Assembly (NCBI GenBank): GCA_005888865.1
Contig: VBCL01000225.1
Span: 1 to 6,226 of the forward strand
Source of the DNA: Betaproteobacteria bacterium
GTDB taxonomy: Bacteria; Pseudomonadota; Gammaproteobacteria; Burkholderiales; Casimicrobiaceae
Direction of reading: 5' to 3'
DNA: 6,226 bases
Positions 1 to 5,774 of this stretch are shown piece after piece (positions within the stretch are counted from its first letter, which is position 1; the number at the start of each line of letters is the position of its first letter). The translations under genes and the position numbers were made by a program. Below the pieces are notes generated by a model. It was not told the DNA's origin and searched no databases. It worked only from the letters and a program-made list of their open reading frames with translations.

Positions 1-156
1 CCATTCGGTGCGCTCCTGTTTCTCGCCGTTCTTGTCTTTCCAGGTATCGGTCGTCGCCACCCGGATGTTGGTCACCGCATCGCCGCCGGTCGTGTAGCGC
101 GTCTCGGGATCCCGGCCGAGGTTGCCGACCAGAATGACTTTGTTTACGGATGCCAT
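1..156 (-). CDS. ssb: Single-stranded DNA-binding protein SSB, N-terminal part (runs off left edge)
   Basis: SSB coats single-stranded DNA as a tetramer during replication, recombination and repair. Only the first 52 codons are in the window. The protein starts MASVNKVILVGNLGRDPE and continues with RYTTGGDAV, a threonine/aspartate-rich strand and ...QERTEW at the edge. This matches the beginning of the OB-fold of E. coli SSB almost position by position; the two tryptophans (residues 39 and 52) correspond to the DNA-stacking W40 and W54. The ATG start is supported by homology to the family N-terminus and by a run of six G about eight bases upstream. A candidate -10 box lies at 187-192. The rest of the OB-fold and the acidic C-terminal tip that recruits partner proteins are outside the window. 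In many proteobacteria ssb is divergent from uvrA, as here, although a Calx-beta gene lies between them. Confidence 0.96.
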   Translation of the reverse strand, partial: MASVNKVILVGNLGRDPETRYTTGGDAVTNIRVATTDTWKDKNGEKQERTEW

Positions 157-186
157 CGCGAAACCCCCCATCAACTCGATGGCGCG

Positions 187-192
187 ATTGTA
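187..192 (-). promoter_or_regulatory. Candidate sigma-70 -10 box for ssb (TACAAT)
   Basis: Reading the minus strand, TACAAT (5 of 6 matches to TATAAT) lies 31-36 bases before the ssb ATG. Transcription would start near position 180, giving a leader of about 24 nt that contains the G-rich ribosome binding site. No good -35 hexamer sits 16-18 bases further up (ACTCGA at 17-bp spacing), so the assignment rests on the -10 alone. The spot where a -35 would lie overlaps the palindrome at 211-236. Confidence 0.35.
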
Positions 193-210
193 AAGCATGA
201 TCGCGCTCAT

Positions 211-236
211 CGAGTTCGGCCGGACGGCCTAGCTCG
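211..236. repeat. Imperfect palindrome between Calx-beta gene and ssb
   Basis: CGAGTT and GGCC on the left pair with GGCC and AGCTCG on the right across a GGAC tetraloop, with one C/T mismatch and one G-T wobble: about ten pairs. It lies 30 bases past the stop of the Calx-beta gene and over the -35 region of the candidate ssb promoter. No T-run follows on the minus strand, so it is not a standard rho-independent terminator. It could be a weak terminator or an operator; the sequence does not decide. Confidence 0.35.
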
Positions 237-265
237 GGACGAAACTCTCCGTGTGTCGGTGGAGG

Positions 266-1672
266 CTATTCGACGGTGATCTCCCCGGCGCGCACGAACT
301 TGTCCTCGTTGCCGAAATCGTCGGCGACCGTCAGCCAGATGGGGTACGAACGAGCATTGATTTCGGGGCCGAAGCTTACGACCAGATGCAGGGCTACGCT
401 GAGCCCGGTTGGACCGCTTCCTGTTACGGTTGTCTCGGCGAGAACGAGCTGGGCCGACGAGGTGAAAAGCGGCGTCTCGCTGCCGGGGGCTGACCCTGGG
501 CCGCAGTTCGCCGGGCGCTGCCCACCACCGTGATGCGTTTGCGCTGCGTTGCTGCCGCCGACCCCGCACAAACTGAACGTGTTGCTGGCCTCATCCCAGC
601 GCACCCAGAGCACGGGCTGACCGTAGTCGCCGATCCGGAAATCGAGCGACTTGAGGTCGCGCCAGGTCTCGCCATCGGGCACAGTCCACACGATGTCGAA
701 CGCGATCGTATCGCCGTTCTCGACGACCGCCTGGTCGGGACTCAGATCGAAGGCGCCAATGGTGAGCGTCGTATCCCGGATCGTCGCCTGTGCGGTGCCG
801 GCGAAGATCGTTGCATTCACTGCCGAGGACAAGTCCACAAAGAAAGTCTCACTCGGCTCCTGAATGCCGTCGCCGAGTATCGTCACGTTGATATTGGCCG
901 TCGACTGGCCGGGCGTCGTGGGCATGGTCGTGATGTTCAACGTGCCGCTGGTCCCGATGTAATCGGCCCTAAAGCTGCTAAGCGTGCGCGCCTTGGCTGT
1001 TCCATCGCGCGTGGCGAAGTGCACGGACACCGGCAGCGAGGTCGGGTGGCTGAGCGTCACGGGGAAGGAAACGGTCCGGGTGGACCCGGCAATGGCGGGC
1101 TCGCTCACCGAGATGCTGCCGACCGAAATGCTCGGTGTGCCGTCGTCGTCGACGATCGTGCCTATCGCAAAACAGCCCTCGGGAGGGCAGTTCAAACCAC
1201 CGCCTTGTGGCAAGACGACAGACAGTAGGATGTGCTCGTCCGGCTCGATCGCGTTATCGCCGCAGATCGTGACCCCGAAGTTCAAGGTACCGGGGAGCGA
1301 GTTTGCCGGGATGGAGAACGGCGAGTTGGAGAATGAGATGAAGTCCACACCCGGGCCGCAGGTGGCACCCGGGGTTGGCGGATTGAAGAGAAATCCAGCG
1401 GGGGCAGGTGCCGCGGAAACAAACCCATTGACCGTCGCGGTAGTCGGACCTTGCCACGACAGCGGAAACCTGATGACACTGGTAGTCCCGGCGCCGCCCT
1501 CGAAGATCTTCTGGTCCGTAAGGAATAGAACTGGCTGAGCCAGCGTCACCGTCCACACCGCGGACGCGACGACAAACAGCAACCCCTGCGCCGCGCGAGT
1601 CAGCAGGCTTTCAAAACTCGGTGCGCGCGTGAAACTTCCCGGCGACGGCCGGGCGCGATCAATCGCAGTCAT
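266..1672 (-). CDS. Secreted Calx-beta repeat protein
   Basis: This is a 468-residue protein predicted to be exported. After an arginine-containing N-region, a hydrophobic stretch at about residues 28-45 ends in TLAQP, a plausible signal-peptidase site. Two Calx-beta-type beta-sandwich domains follow, at about 47-178 and 179-303. Each has an acidic edge typical of the family: GDNAIEPDEHILL with TIVDDDG in the first, GDGIQEPSETFFVDL in the second. In related proteins these acidic residues bind calcium. A third beta-rich region (about 304-468) has VPDGETWRDLKSLDFRIGD and LWVRWDEASNTFSL, a segment I recall from the tails of bacterial Calx-beta and cadherin-like proteins. Cysteines at 105, 137, 162, 167, 369 and 390 could form disulfides. 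No sorting signal, transmembrane anchor or enzyme motif is visible. The ATG start is supported by AGGGGGGA just upstream. The specific function is unknown; cell-surface or periplasmic binding or adhesion is inferred. The gene lies between ssb and uvrA. Confidence 0.85.
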   Translation of the reverse strand: MTAIDRARPSPGSFTRAPSFESLLTRAAQGLLFVVASAVWTVTLAQPVLFLTDQKIFEGGAGTTSVIRFPLSWQGPTTATVNGFVSAAPAPAGFLFNPPTPGATCGPGVDFISFSNSPFSIPANSLPGTLNFGVTICGDNAIEPDEHILLSVVLPQGGGLNCPPEGCFAIGTIVDDDGTPSISVGSISVSEPAIAGSTRTVSFPVTLSHPTSLPVSVHFATRDGTAKARTLSSFRADYIGTSGTLNITTMPTTPGQSTANINVTILGDGIQEPSETFFVDLSSAVNATIFAGTAQATIRDTTLTIGAFDLSPDQAVVENGDTIAFDIVWTVPDGETWRDLKSLDFRIGDYGQPVLWVRWDEASNTFSLCGVGGSNAAQTHHGGGQRPANCGPGSAPGSETPLFTSSAQLVLAETTVTGSGPTGLSVALHLVVSFGPEINARSYPIWLTVADDFGNEDKFVRAGEITVE

Positions 1673-2010
1673 GGAAATCCCCCCTGGTCTCGAATCTTCC
1701 GGCGTTAGGCCGGATCGTTACGCTGTCGTCGAACGGACTTGCGTTTTCTGACAGTCCGATTCACTACGCTCGCGCGTGACTAACACTGCGCCCATGACGC
1801 GAAACGTGTCAAGAGCAGTGGCGGACGGGCTGTAGGGTACGAAGAATTTCTACTCCGCGATCGCGTTTCGATCGACCTTTATAACGATGGCGCGGACGCA
1901 AGATAGGAACCCGTTGCAACTCGGCGCCAGTGCGGCCGGAGAGAGGAAGGCTTCGAACGAACGATCGAAAAAGGGTACACTAGCAGGTTGCCCTTTCGCA
2001 TCTCTCCTCT
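1673..2010. other. Divergent intergenic region between Calx-beta gene and uvrA
   Basis: These 338 bases must hold the promoters of both flanking genes but show no coding signal. On the minus strand a perfect TTGACA (1807-1812) stands alone, without a good -10 at 16-18 bp. On the plus strand TATAAC (1880-1885) and TACACT (1976-1981) are possible -10 boxes. A small hairpin, CCGGC-GTTAG-GCCGG (1699-1713), lies in the Calx-beta leader. A 10-base palindrome CGCGATCGCG sits at 1856-1865. I found no LexA box of the CTGT-N8-ACAG type, although E. coli controls uvrA and ssb from such a site. Confidence 0.6.
1976..1981 (+). promoter_or_regulatory. Candidate -10 box for uvrA (TACACT)
   Basis: TACACT matches TATAAT at four of six positions and lies 29 bases before the uvrA ATG, which would give a leader of roughly 20 nt. 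The best upstream hexamer (TTCGAA, 18-bp spacer) matches TTGACA weakly. The alternative TATAAC at 1880-1885 is a better -10 but also lacks a -35. The bases just before the ATG (TCTCTCCTCT) contain no purine-rich Shine-Dalgarno, so translation initiation would be weak or rely on other features. Confidence 0.25.
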
Positions 2011-4632
2011 ATGGAATACATCCGCATCCGCGGCGCACGCACGCATAACCTCAAGAACATCAACCTCGATCTGCCGCGGCATCGGCTGATCGTCATCACC
2101 GGCCTCTCCGGCTCGGGCAAGAGCTCGCTCGCTTTCGACACGCTCTACGCCGAGGGGCAACGGCGCTACGTCGAATCGCTCTCGACATATGCCCGGCAAT
2201 TTCTGCAGCTGATGGAAAAGCCCGACGTCGATTTGATCGAGGGCCTGTCGCCGGCGATCTCCATCGAGCAGAAGGCGACCTCGCACAACCCGCGCTCGAC
2301 CGTGGGCACGGTCACCGAGATCCACGATTACCTGCGCCTGCTCTTCGCGCGGGTCGGCGAGCCCTATTGCCCGAATCACCCCGAGCAGAAGCTCGCGGCC
2401 ATGACGATCTCGCAAATGGTCGACGCGGCGCTGATGCTGCCCGAAGAATCCAAGTTGATGATTCTCGCGCCGGCGGTCGTCAACCGCAAAGGTGAGCAAC
2501 AGGAGCTTCTCTTCGAGCTGCGCGCCAAAGGTTTCGTGCGCGTGCGCGTCGATGGCAAGGTATACGAGATCGACGCCGTGCCGCATCTCGCGAAGAACAG
2601 CAAGCACACGCTCGAAGTCGTGGTCGACCGGCTGCGCGTTCGCCCGGATTTGAAGCAGCGGCTGGCCGAATCCTTCGAGACGGCGCTTCGCAACGGCGAC
2701 GGTCGTGCGCTCGCCGTCGACATGGACACGGGCGAGGAGCACCTGTTCTCGGCCAAGTTCGCCTGTCCGATATGCAGCTATTCATTGCAGGAGCTCGAGC
2801 CGCGCCTGTTCTCGTTCAACAATCCGATGGGTGCCTGCCCGCGCTGCGATGGCTTGGGCTCGATCAGTTTTTTCGACCCGAAGCGCGTTGTCGGCTTTCC
2901 GCAGCTCTCGCTCGCGTCCGGCGCGATCAAGGGTTGGGATCGACGTAATCAGTTCTACTTCCAGATGCTGCAGAGCCTCGCGAAGCATTACGGCTTCGAT
3001 CTCGAGCGGCCCTTCGACCGCCTGCCCGAGCGCGTGCAGCAGATGATTCTCTACGGCAGCGATAAGGAAAAGATCGCCTTCCAGTACCTGTCGGAGCGCG
3101 GCAAGCCGATGGTGCGCGAGCACGCCTTCGAGGGCATCATCCCCAATCTCGAGCGCCGTTATCGCGAGACCGATTCGATCATGGTTCGCGAGGAGCTGGC
3201 GAAGTACCTCAATTCCAAGCCGTGTCCGGAATGCGACGGCACGCGGCTGCGGCGCGAGGCGCGTTACGTGAAGGTCGGCGGGCGGGCGATTTACGAGGTG
3301 AGCAATTGGCCGCTCAAGGAGACGGGCGAGTTTTTCCGGAACCTGAAGCTCGAAGGCCAGCGACAGGCGATCGCCGACAAGATCATCAAGGAAATCGTCA
3401 ACCGGCTGCAGTTTCTGAACAACGTCGGCCTCGATTACCTGGCGCTCGACCGTTCCGCCGAAACCCTCTCCGGCGGCGAGTCGCAGCGCATCCGGCTCGC
3501 CTCGCAGATCGGCTCCGGACTGACCGGCGTCATGTACGTGCTAGACGAGCCTTCTATCGGCCTGCATCAGCGCGACAACGACCGCCTGCTCACCACGCTG
3601 AAGCACCTGCGCGACCTGGGCAACAGTGTGATCGTCGTCGAGCACGACACCGATGCAATCCTTGCGGCCGACCATGTCGTCGACATGGGCCCCGGCGCAG
3701 GCGAGCACGGCGGGCAGATCGTCGCGCAAGGGACGCCCGAGGATATCCGCCGCGCGGCGCATTCGCTTACCGGGCAGTATCTCGCGGGACACCGGCAGAT
3801 TCCCACTCCGACGCATCGTCACAGGATCGATCCCGGCCGCATCCTGACGATCACCGGCGCGAGTGGCAACAATCTCAAGGGCATCACGCTCCGGCTGCCG
3901 GTGGGGCTTTTCGTCTGCGTGACCGGCGTCTCCGGTTCCGGCAAGTCGACGCTTATCAACGACACCCTGTACAACGCAGTGGCGCGGCATCTTTACGGCA
4001 GCGCCGCCGAGCCTGCGCCGTACGAGGAACTACAGGGTATCGAGCACTACGACAAGGCGATCAGCGTCGATCAGAGTCCGATTGGGCGCACGCCGCGGTC
4101 GAATCCTGCGACATACACGGGATTGTTTACGCCGATCCGCGAGCTTTTCGCGCAGGTCAAGGAAGCGCGCGAGCGCGGCTATGGTCCAGGGCGCTTTTCG
4201 TTCAATGTCAAGGGCGGCCGTTGCGAGGCCTGCCAAGGCGACGGGCTGATCAAGGTCGAGATGCACTTCCTCCCCGATGTCTACGTTTCCTGCGACGTCT
4301 GTCACGGCCAGCGCTACAACCGCGAAACGCTCGAAATCCAGTACAAGGGGCGCAACATTCACGACGTGCTGTCGATGACGGTCGAGCAGGCCTATGCTTT
4401 CTTCGAGCCGGTACCGGTCGTCGCGCGGAAGCTCTCCACGCTGCTCGACGTGGGGCTGGGATACATCACGCTGGGACAATCGGCGACGACGCTATCCGGC
4501 GGCGAGGCGCAACGCGTGAAGCTCGCGCTCGAGCTGTCCAAGCGCGACACGGGCCGTACGCTTTACATTCTCGACGAGCCGACGACCGGGCTCCACATCG
4601 CCTGCGCGATCACGGCAATACCGTCGTCGTGA
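2011..4632 (+). CDS. uvrA: Excinuclease ABC subunit A (UvrA), frame-truncated at residue 862
   Basis: UvrA is the damage-recognition ATPase of nucleotide excision repair; it loads UvrB at lesions. The product matches E. coli UvrA throughout. The first ATPase has Walker A GLSGSGKSS (K37), signature LSGGESQR (from 486), Walker B LDEP (D512, E513) and switch histidine H545. The second has Walker A VSGSGKST (K645), signature LSGGEAQR (from 828) and Walker B LDEPTTGLH (D855, E856). Zinc-module cysteines are at 252/255/276/279 and 738/741/761/764, with a further CxxC at 405/408. The ATG start gives MEYIRIRGARTHNLKNINL, as in the family. After GLH (residue 862) the family continues with about 13 residues and then LRDxGN; here only 5 nt separate them, so the frame slips and ends after 11 unrelated residues (IACAITAIPSS) at 873 aa instead of about 940-970. 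The second switch histidine and C-terminus are lost from this frame. If real, the protein is probably inactive; a sequence error is equally possible. Confidence 0.95.
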   Translation: MEYIRIRGARTHNLKNINLDLPRHRLIVITGLSGSGKSSLAFDTLYAEGQRRYVESLSTYARQFLQLMEKPDVDLIEGLSPAISIEQKATSHNPRSTVGTVTEIHDYLRLLFARVGEPYCPNHPEQKLAAMTISQMVDAALMLPEESKLMILAPAVVNRKGEQQELLFELRAKGFVRVRVDGKVYEIDAVPHLAKNSKHTLEVVVDRLRVRPDLKQRLAESFETALRNGDGRALAVDMDTGEEHLFSAKFACPICSYSLQELEPRLFSFNNPMGACPRCDGLGSISFFDPKRVVGFPQLSLASGAIKGWDRRNQFYFQMLQSLAKHYGFDLERPFDRLPERVQQMILYGSDKEKIAFQYLSERGKPMVREHAFEGIIPNLERRYRETDSIMVREELAKYLNSKPCPECDGTRLRREARYVKVGGRAIYEVSNWPLKETGEFFRNLKLEGQRQAIADKIIKEIVNRLQFLNNVGLDYLALDRSAETLSGGESQRIRLASQIGSGLTGVMYVLDEPSIGLHQRDNDRLLTTLKHLRDLGNSVIVVEHDTDAILAADHVVDMGPGAGEHGGQIVAQGTPEDIRRAAHSLTGQYLAGHRQIPTPTHRHRIDPGRILTITGASGNNLKGITLRLPVGLFVCVTGVSGSGKSTLINDTLYNAVARHLYGSAAEPAPYEELQGIEHYDKAISVDQSPIGRTPRSNPATYTGLFTPIRELFAQVKEARERGYGPGRFSFNVKGGRCEACQGDGLIKVEMHFLPDVYVSCDVCHGQRYNRETLEIQYKGRNIHDVLSMTVEQAYAFFEPVPVVARKLSTLLDVGLGYITLGQSATTLSGGEAQRVKLALELSKRDTGRTLYILDEPTTGLHIACAITAIPSS

Positions 4633-4880
4633 TCGAGCACAATCTCGACGTCGTCAAGACGGCCGACTGGATCATCGACATGGGCCCTGAAGGCGGCGCG
4701 GGCGGCGGACGCATCATCGCCGAGGGGCCGCCTGACGAGCTCGTCAAAGCGACCGGGAGCTACACGGCGCGCCATCTCAAGCCGGTACTCGAGCGCCACG
4801 CCAAGCGCGGCGCGATGACCTCCGTGGGAACGCGCGTGAACGGTCGCGCCAAGAAAGCCGCCGCGGACCTGCTCGGCTAG
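4599..4880 (+). pseudogene. uvrA: Out-of-frame 3' end of uvrA
   Basis: These 93 codons are the missing C-terminus of UvrA in a different frame from the main reading frame. They begin RLRDHGNTVVVIEHNLDVVK, which includes the switch histidine (codon 4638-4640) of the second ATPase. ADWIIDMGPEGG and GSYTARHLKPVLE follow, then a basic, less conserved tail (RAKKAAADLLG) and a TAG stop. There is no independent start codon with a ribosome binding site, so this is a detached gene end, not a separate gene. Apart from the junction at about 4596-4599 nothing is damaged: no stops, no further indels, conserved motifs intact. That argues for a very recent lesion or an assembly or sequencing error. Restoring about 34 nt would give one reading frame of about 967 residues. 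Confidence 0.9.
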
Positions 4881-4918
4881 CTGCAAAAAGGTAAGCGCGC
4901 GAAAGCTGGTTCGCGATC

Positions 4919-5075
4919 GCGGCGTGCCGCTGGTACTTGGCACGTGTGGCGCAAGGCGCGTCGTCGAGCGGGTGACCCGGCTTGCGGCGGCCACTCAACC
5001 CACGAGTGGCCGCGCACAAGCCACCCGCTTACGACGACTGCGCCACAATGCGCCAGCGTCCCAGCGGCACGCCGC
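4919..5075. repeat. 157-nt imperfect inverted repeat (long hairpin element)
   Basis: The two halves pair almost end to end. Perfect stems, outside to inside: 15 bp (4919-4933 with 5061-5075, GCGGCGTGCCGCTGG and its complement); 9 bp (4945-4953 with 5039-5047); 7 bp (4960-4966 with 5032-5038); 6 bp (4968-4973 with 5023-5028); 6 bp (4979-4984 with 5017-5022); and 10 bp (4987-4996 with 5004-5013, GCGGCCACTC and its complement) closing a 7-nt loop AACCCAC. A further near-perfect run (4937-4944 with 5049-5056) joins the first two. The left arm has bulges of 6 nt (4954-4959) and 5 nt (4974-4978). About 62 pairs form in all. No U-tract follows, so it is not a standard terminator. No target-site duplication or known element end was recognised. 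It may be a palindromic (MITE- or REP-like) insertion or a structured RNA. Confidence 0.8.
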
Positions 5076-5110
5076 CTGGCAGCGTCGCCCGATTGCTGGG
5101 TGCACCGTGC

Positions 5111-5161
5111 GCTAACGATGCGTGCCGGGGAGCGGCGAAAGCCTGGTGGGCGCTCGTTAGC
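5111..5161. repeat. Hairpin with GCTAACGA / TCGTTAGC arms
   Basis: GCTAACGA (5111-5118) is the exact complement of TCGTTAGC (5154-5161). After a bulged T5119, GCG (5120-5122) pairs with CGC (5151-5153), and weaker pairing continues inwards. The arms superficially resemble integron attC outer boxes (AAC ... GTT), but the inner boxes do not pair properly and the core differs from GTTRRRY. It is the second of three consecutive hairpins in this intergenic stretch. Function unknown. Confidence 0.4.
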
Positions 5162-5256
5162 CGCGCCGGCCGCGCCGGGACCCGTAGGCCGGCGTCTGCG
5201 GCGCTCGGGCGCCAGACAGGCTTCGCCGCTGAACGCGACGCCGATCATCGCGGTAT

Positions 5257-5298
5257 TCAGCAAAAACCACAAAAAAAGCGCGGCGGAGGCCGCGCTTT
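5257..5298 (-). terminator. Rho-independent terminator of the hydrogenase-like/hsp20 operon
   Basis: On the minus strand a perfect 10-bp stem, AAAGCGCGGC with GCCGCGCTTT around a 4-nt loop (5275-5298), is followed by a run of T (5271-5274 and the stem end) and, after GTGG, a second short T-run. It begins 18 bases after the hsp20 stop codon. This is a textbook intrinsic terminator and marks the end of the minus-strand transcription unit. On the plus strand the following TTTCTCTT is a weaker U-tract, so it might also stop read-through from uvrA. Confidence 0.9.
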
Positions 5299-5315
5299 CT
5301 CTTGCTGCTAAGGCG

Positions 5316-5774
5316 TTACTGAATCGTGATCTGCTTCGCGTTCGCCTTGGCGATCTTCGGCAGCGTCAGTTGCAGCACGCCGTCGACATGCTTCGCCTGG
5401 GCGGCGTTCGCATCGACCGCTTCCGGCAGGCGGATTGCACGGCTCGCCTTGCCGAAGCTGCGTTCGCGCCACAGCGCCTTGCCATTGGCCTCGATCTCTT
5501 GGCGATACTCGACGGCAATGGTGACATCGCGGTCTTCGACCTTGACTTCGATCTTGTCCTTGGCGACGCCAGGGACTTCGGCCTTGACGACGTACGCTTC
5601 CGGGGTCTCGACGACGTCGAGATCGATGCTGCCACCGGCAACGCGCGCGGTGCCGTTGACGGGCGCGAAGAACGCGCCCAGCGCCCGGTCGAGCGGACTC
5701 TCATAACCTAACAATTGGGCGGCAGTCACTTGCCGCCGACGCCCGAAAGATGGCGCTGCCGCCCTCGATTTCAA
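5316..5774 (-). CDS. Hsp20 / alpha-crystallin family small heat-shock protein
   Basis: Small heat-shock proteins are ATP-independent holdases that bind unfolding proteins in large oligomers. From the longest start the product is 152 residues. An alpha-crystallin domain occupies about 48-139: IDLDVVETPEAYVVKAEVPG, KIEVKVEDRDVTI, then WRERSFGKASRAIRLPE and the hallmark DGVLQLTLPK. The C-terminal tail carries an I-x-I motif (I149-T-I151), which docks neighbouring dimers. The start is uncertain. The TTG at 5774-5772 overlaps the stop of the upstream gene as TTGA, suggesting translational coupling, but no strong Shine-Dalgarno is visible. GTG at residue 16 (5729-5727) or TTG at residue 21 would give a shorter N-terminus beginning near LLGYESPLDRALGAFF. 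It is the last gene before the terminator, and no sigma-32 promoter or ROSE-type thermometer is evident in front of it, so co-transcription with the redox operon is likely. Confidence 0.93.
   Translation of the reverse strand: MKSRAAAPSFGRRRQVTAAQLLGYESPLDRALGAFFAPVNGTARVAGGSIDLDVVETPEAYVVKAEVPGVAKDKIEVKVEDRDVTIAVEYRQEIEANGKALWRERSFGKASRAIRLPEAVDANAAQAKHVDGVLQLTLPKIAKANAKQITIQ

Larger units (their letters stand above)
4881..5267. other. Structured, apparently non-coding region between convergent uvrA and hsp20
   Basis: No credible gene is visible. Open frames exist on both strands, but their translations are arginine/alanine/proline-rich low-complexity sequence with no recognisable motif, as expected from GC-rich DNA. 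What stands out is secondary structure: the 157-nt inverted repeat at 4919-5075, a hairpin at 5111-5161, and a third at 5186-5223 (AGGCC, GTCTG and GCGC pairing back across a TCGG tetraloop, with a 2-nt bulge). An 8-base direct repeat CGCGCCGG occurs at 5162-5169 and 5171-5178. The stretch may be 3' untranslated RNA, a structured non-coding RNA or a palindromic insertion. Confidence 0.6.

Noticed and set aside
530..1228. 232-codon plus-strand open frame opposite the Calx-beta gene
   Set aside because: The minus-strand frame has clear Calx-beta motifs, a signal peptide and a good ribosome binding site; the plus-strand translation has none.
1704..1710. GTTAGGC, a perfect match to the attC core consensus
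   Set aside because: No partner RYYYAAC box lies at attC distance; it is explained by the small CCGGC/GCCGG hairpin in the Calx-beta leader.
1723..1754. CTGTC ... GACAG inverted repeat as a LexA/SOS box
   Set aside because: The spacing is 22 bases, far from the CTGT-N8-ACAG arrangement, and no other SOS-box match was found in the divergent region.
3222..4880. Long open frame overlapping the second half of uvrA on the same strand
   Set aside because: Only its last 93 codons (from 4599) match UvrA. Before that it is an arginine-rich shadow translation of uvrA in another frame.
4987..5013. Apical 10-bp hairpin as a stand-alone uvrA terminator
   Set aside because: No U-tract follows on either strand, and the stem is part of the larger 157-nt paired structure.
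5110..5162. Possible integron attC site (CGCTAAC ... GTTAGCC)
   Set aside because: The right core deviates from GTTRRRY, the left box deviates from RYYYAAC, the inner L boxes do not pair, and no cassette gene or integrase is present.
4877..5272. 131-codon minus-strand open frame starting MWFLLNTAMIGVAFSGEA, and overlapping plus-strand frames from 4944
   Set aside because: Translations are low-complexity Arg/Ala/Pro sequence with no motif, the frame crosses the hsp20 terminator or long inverted repeat, and no ribosome binding site is visible.
5316..5711. Plus-strand open frames opposite hsp20
   Set aside because: The minus-strand Hsp20 domain is unmistakable; the opposite frames have no recognisable content.
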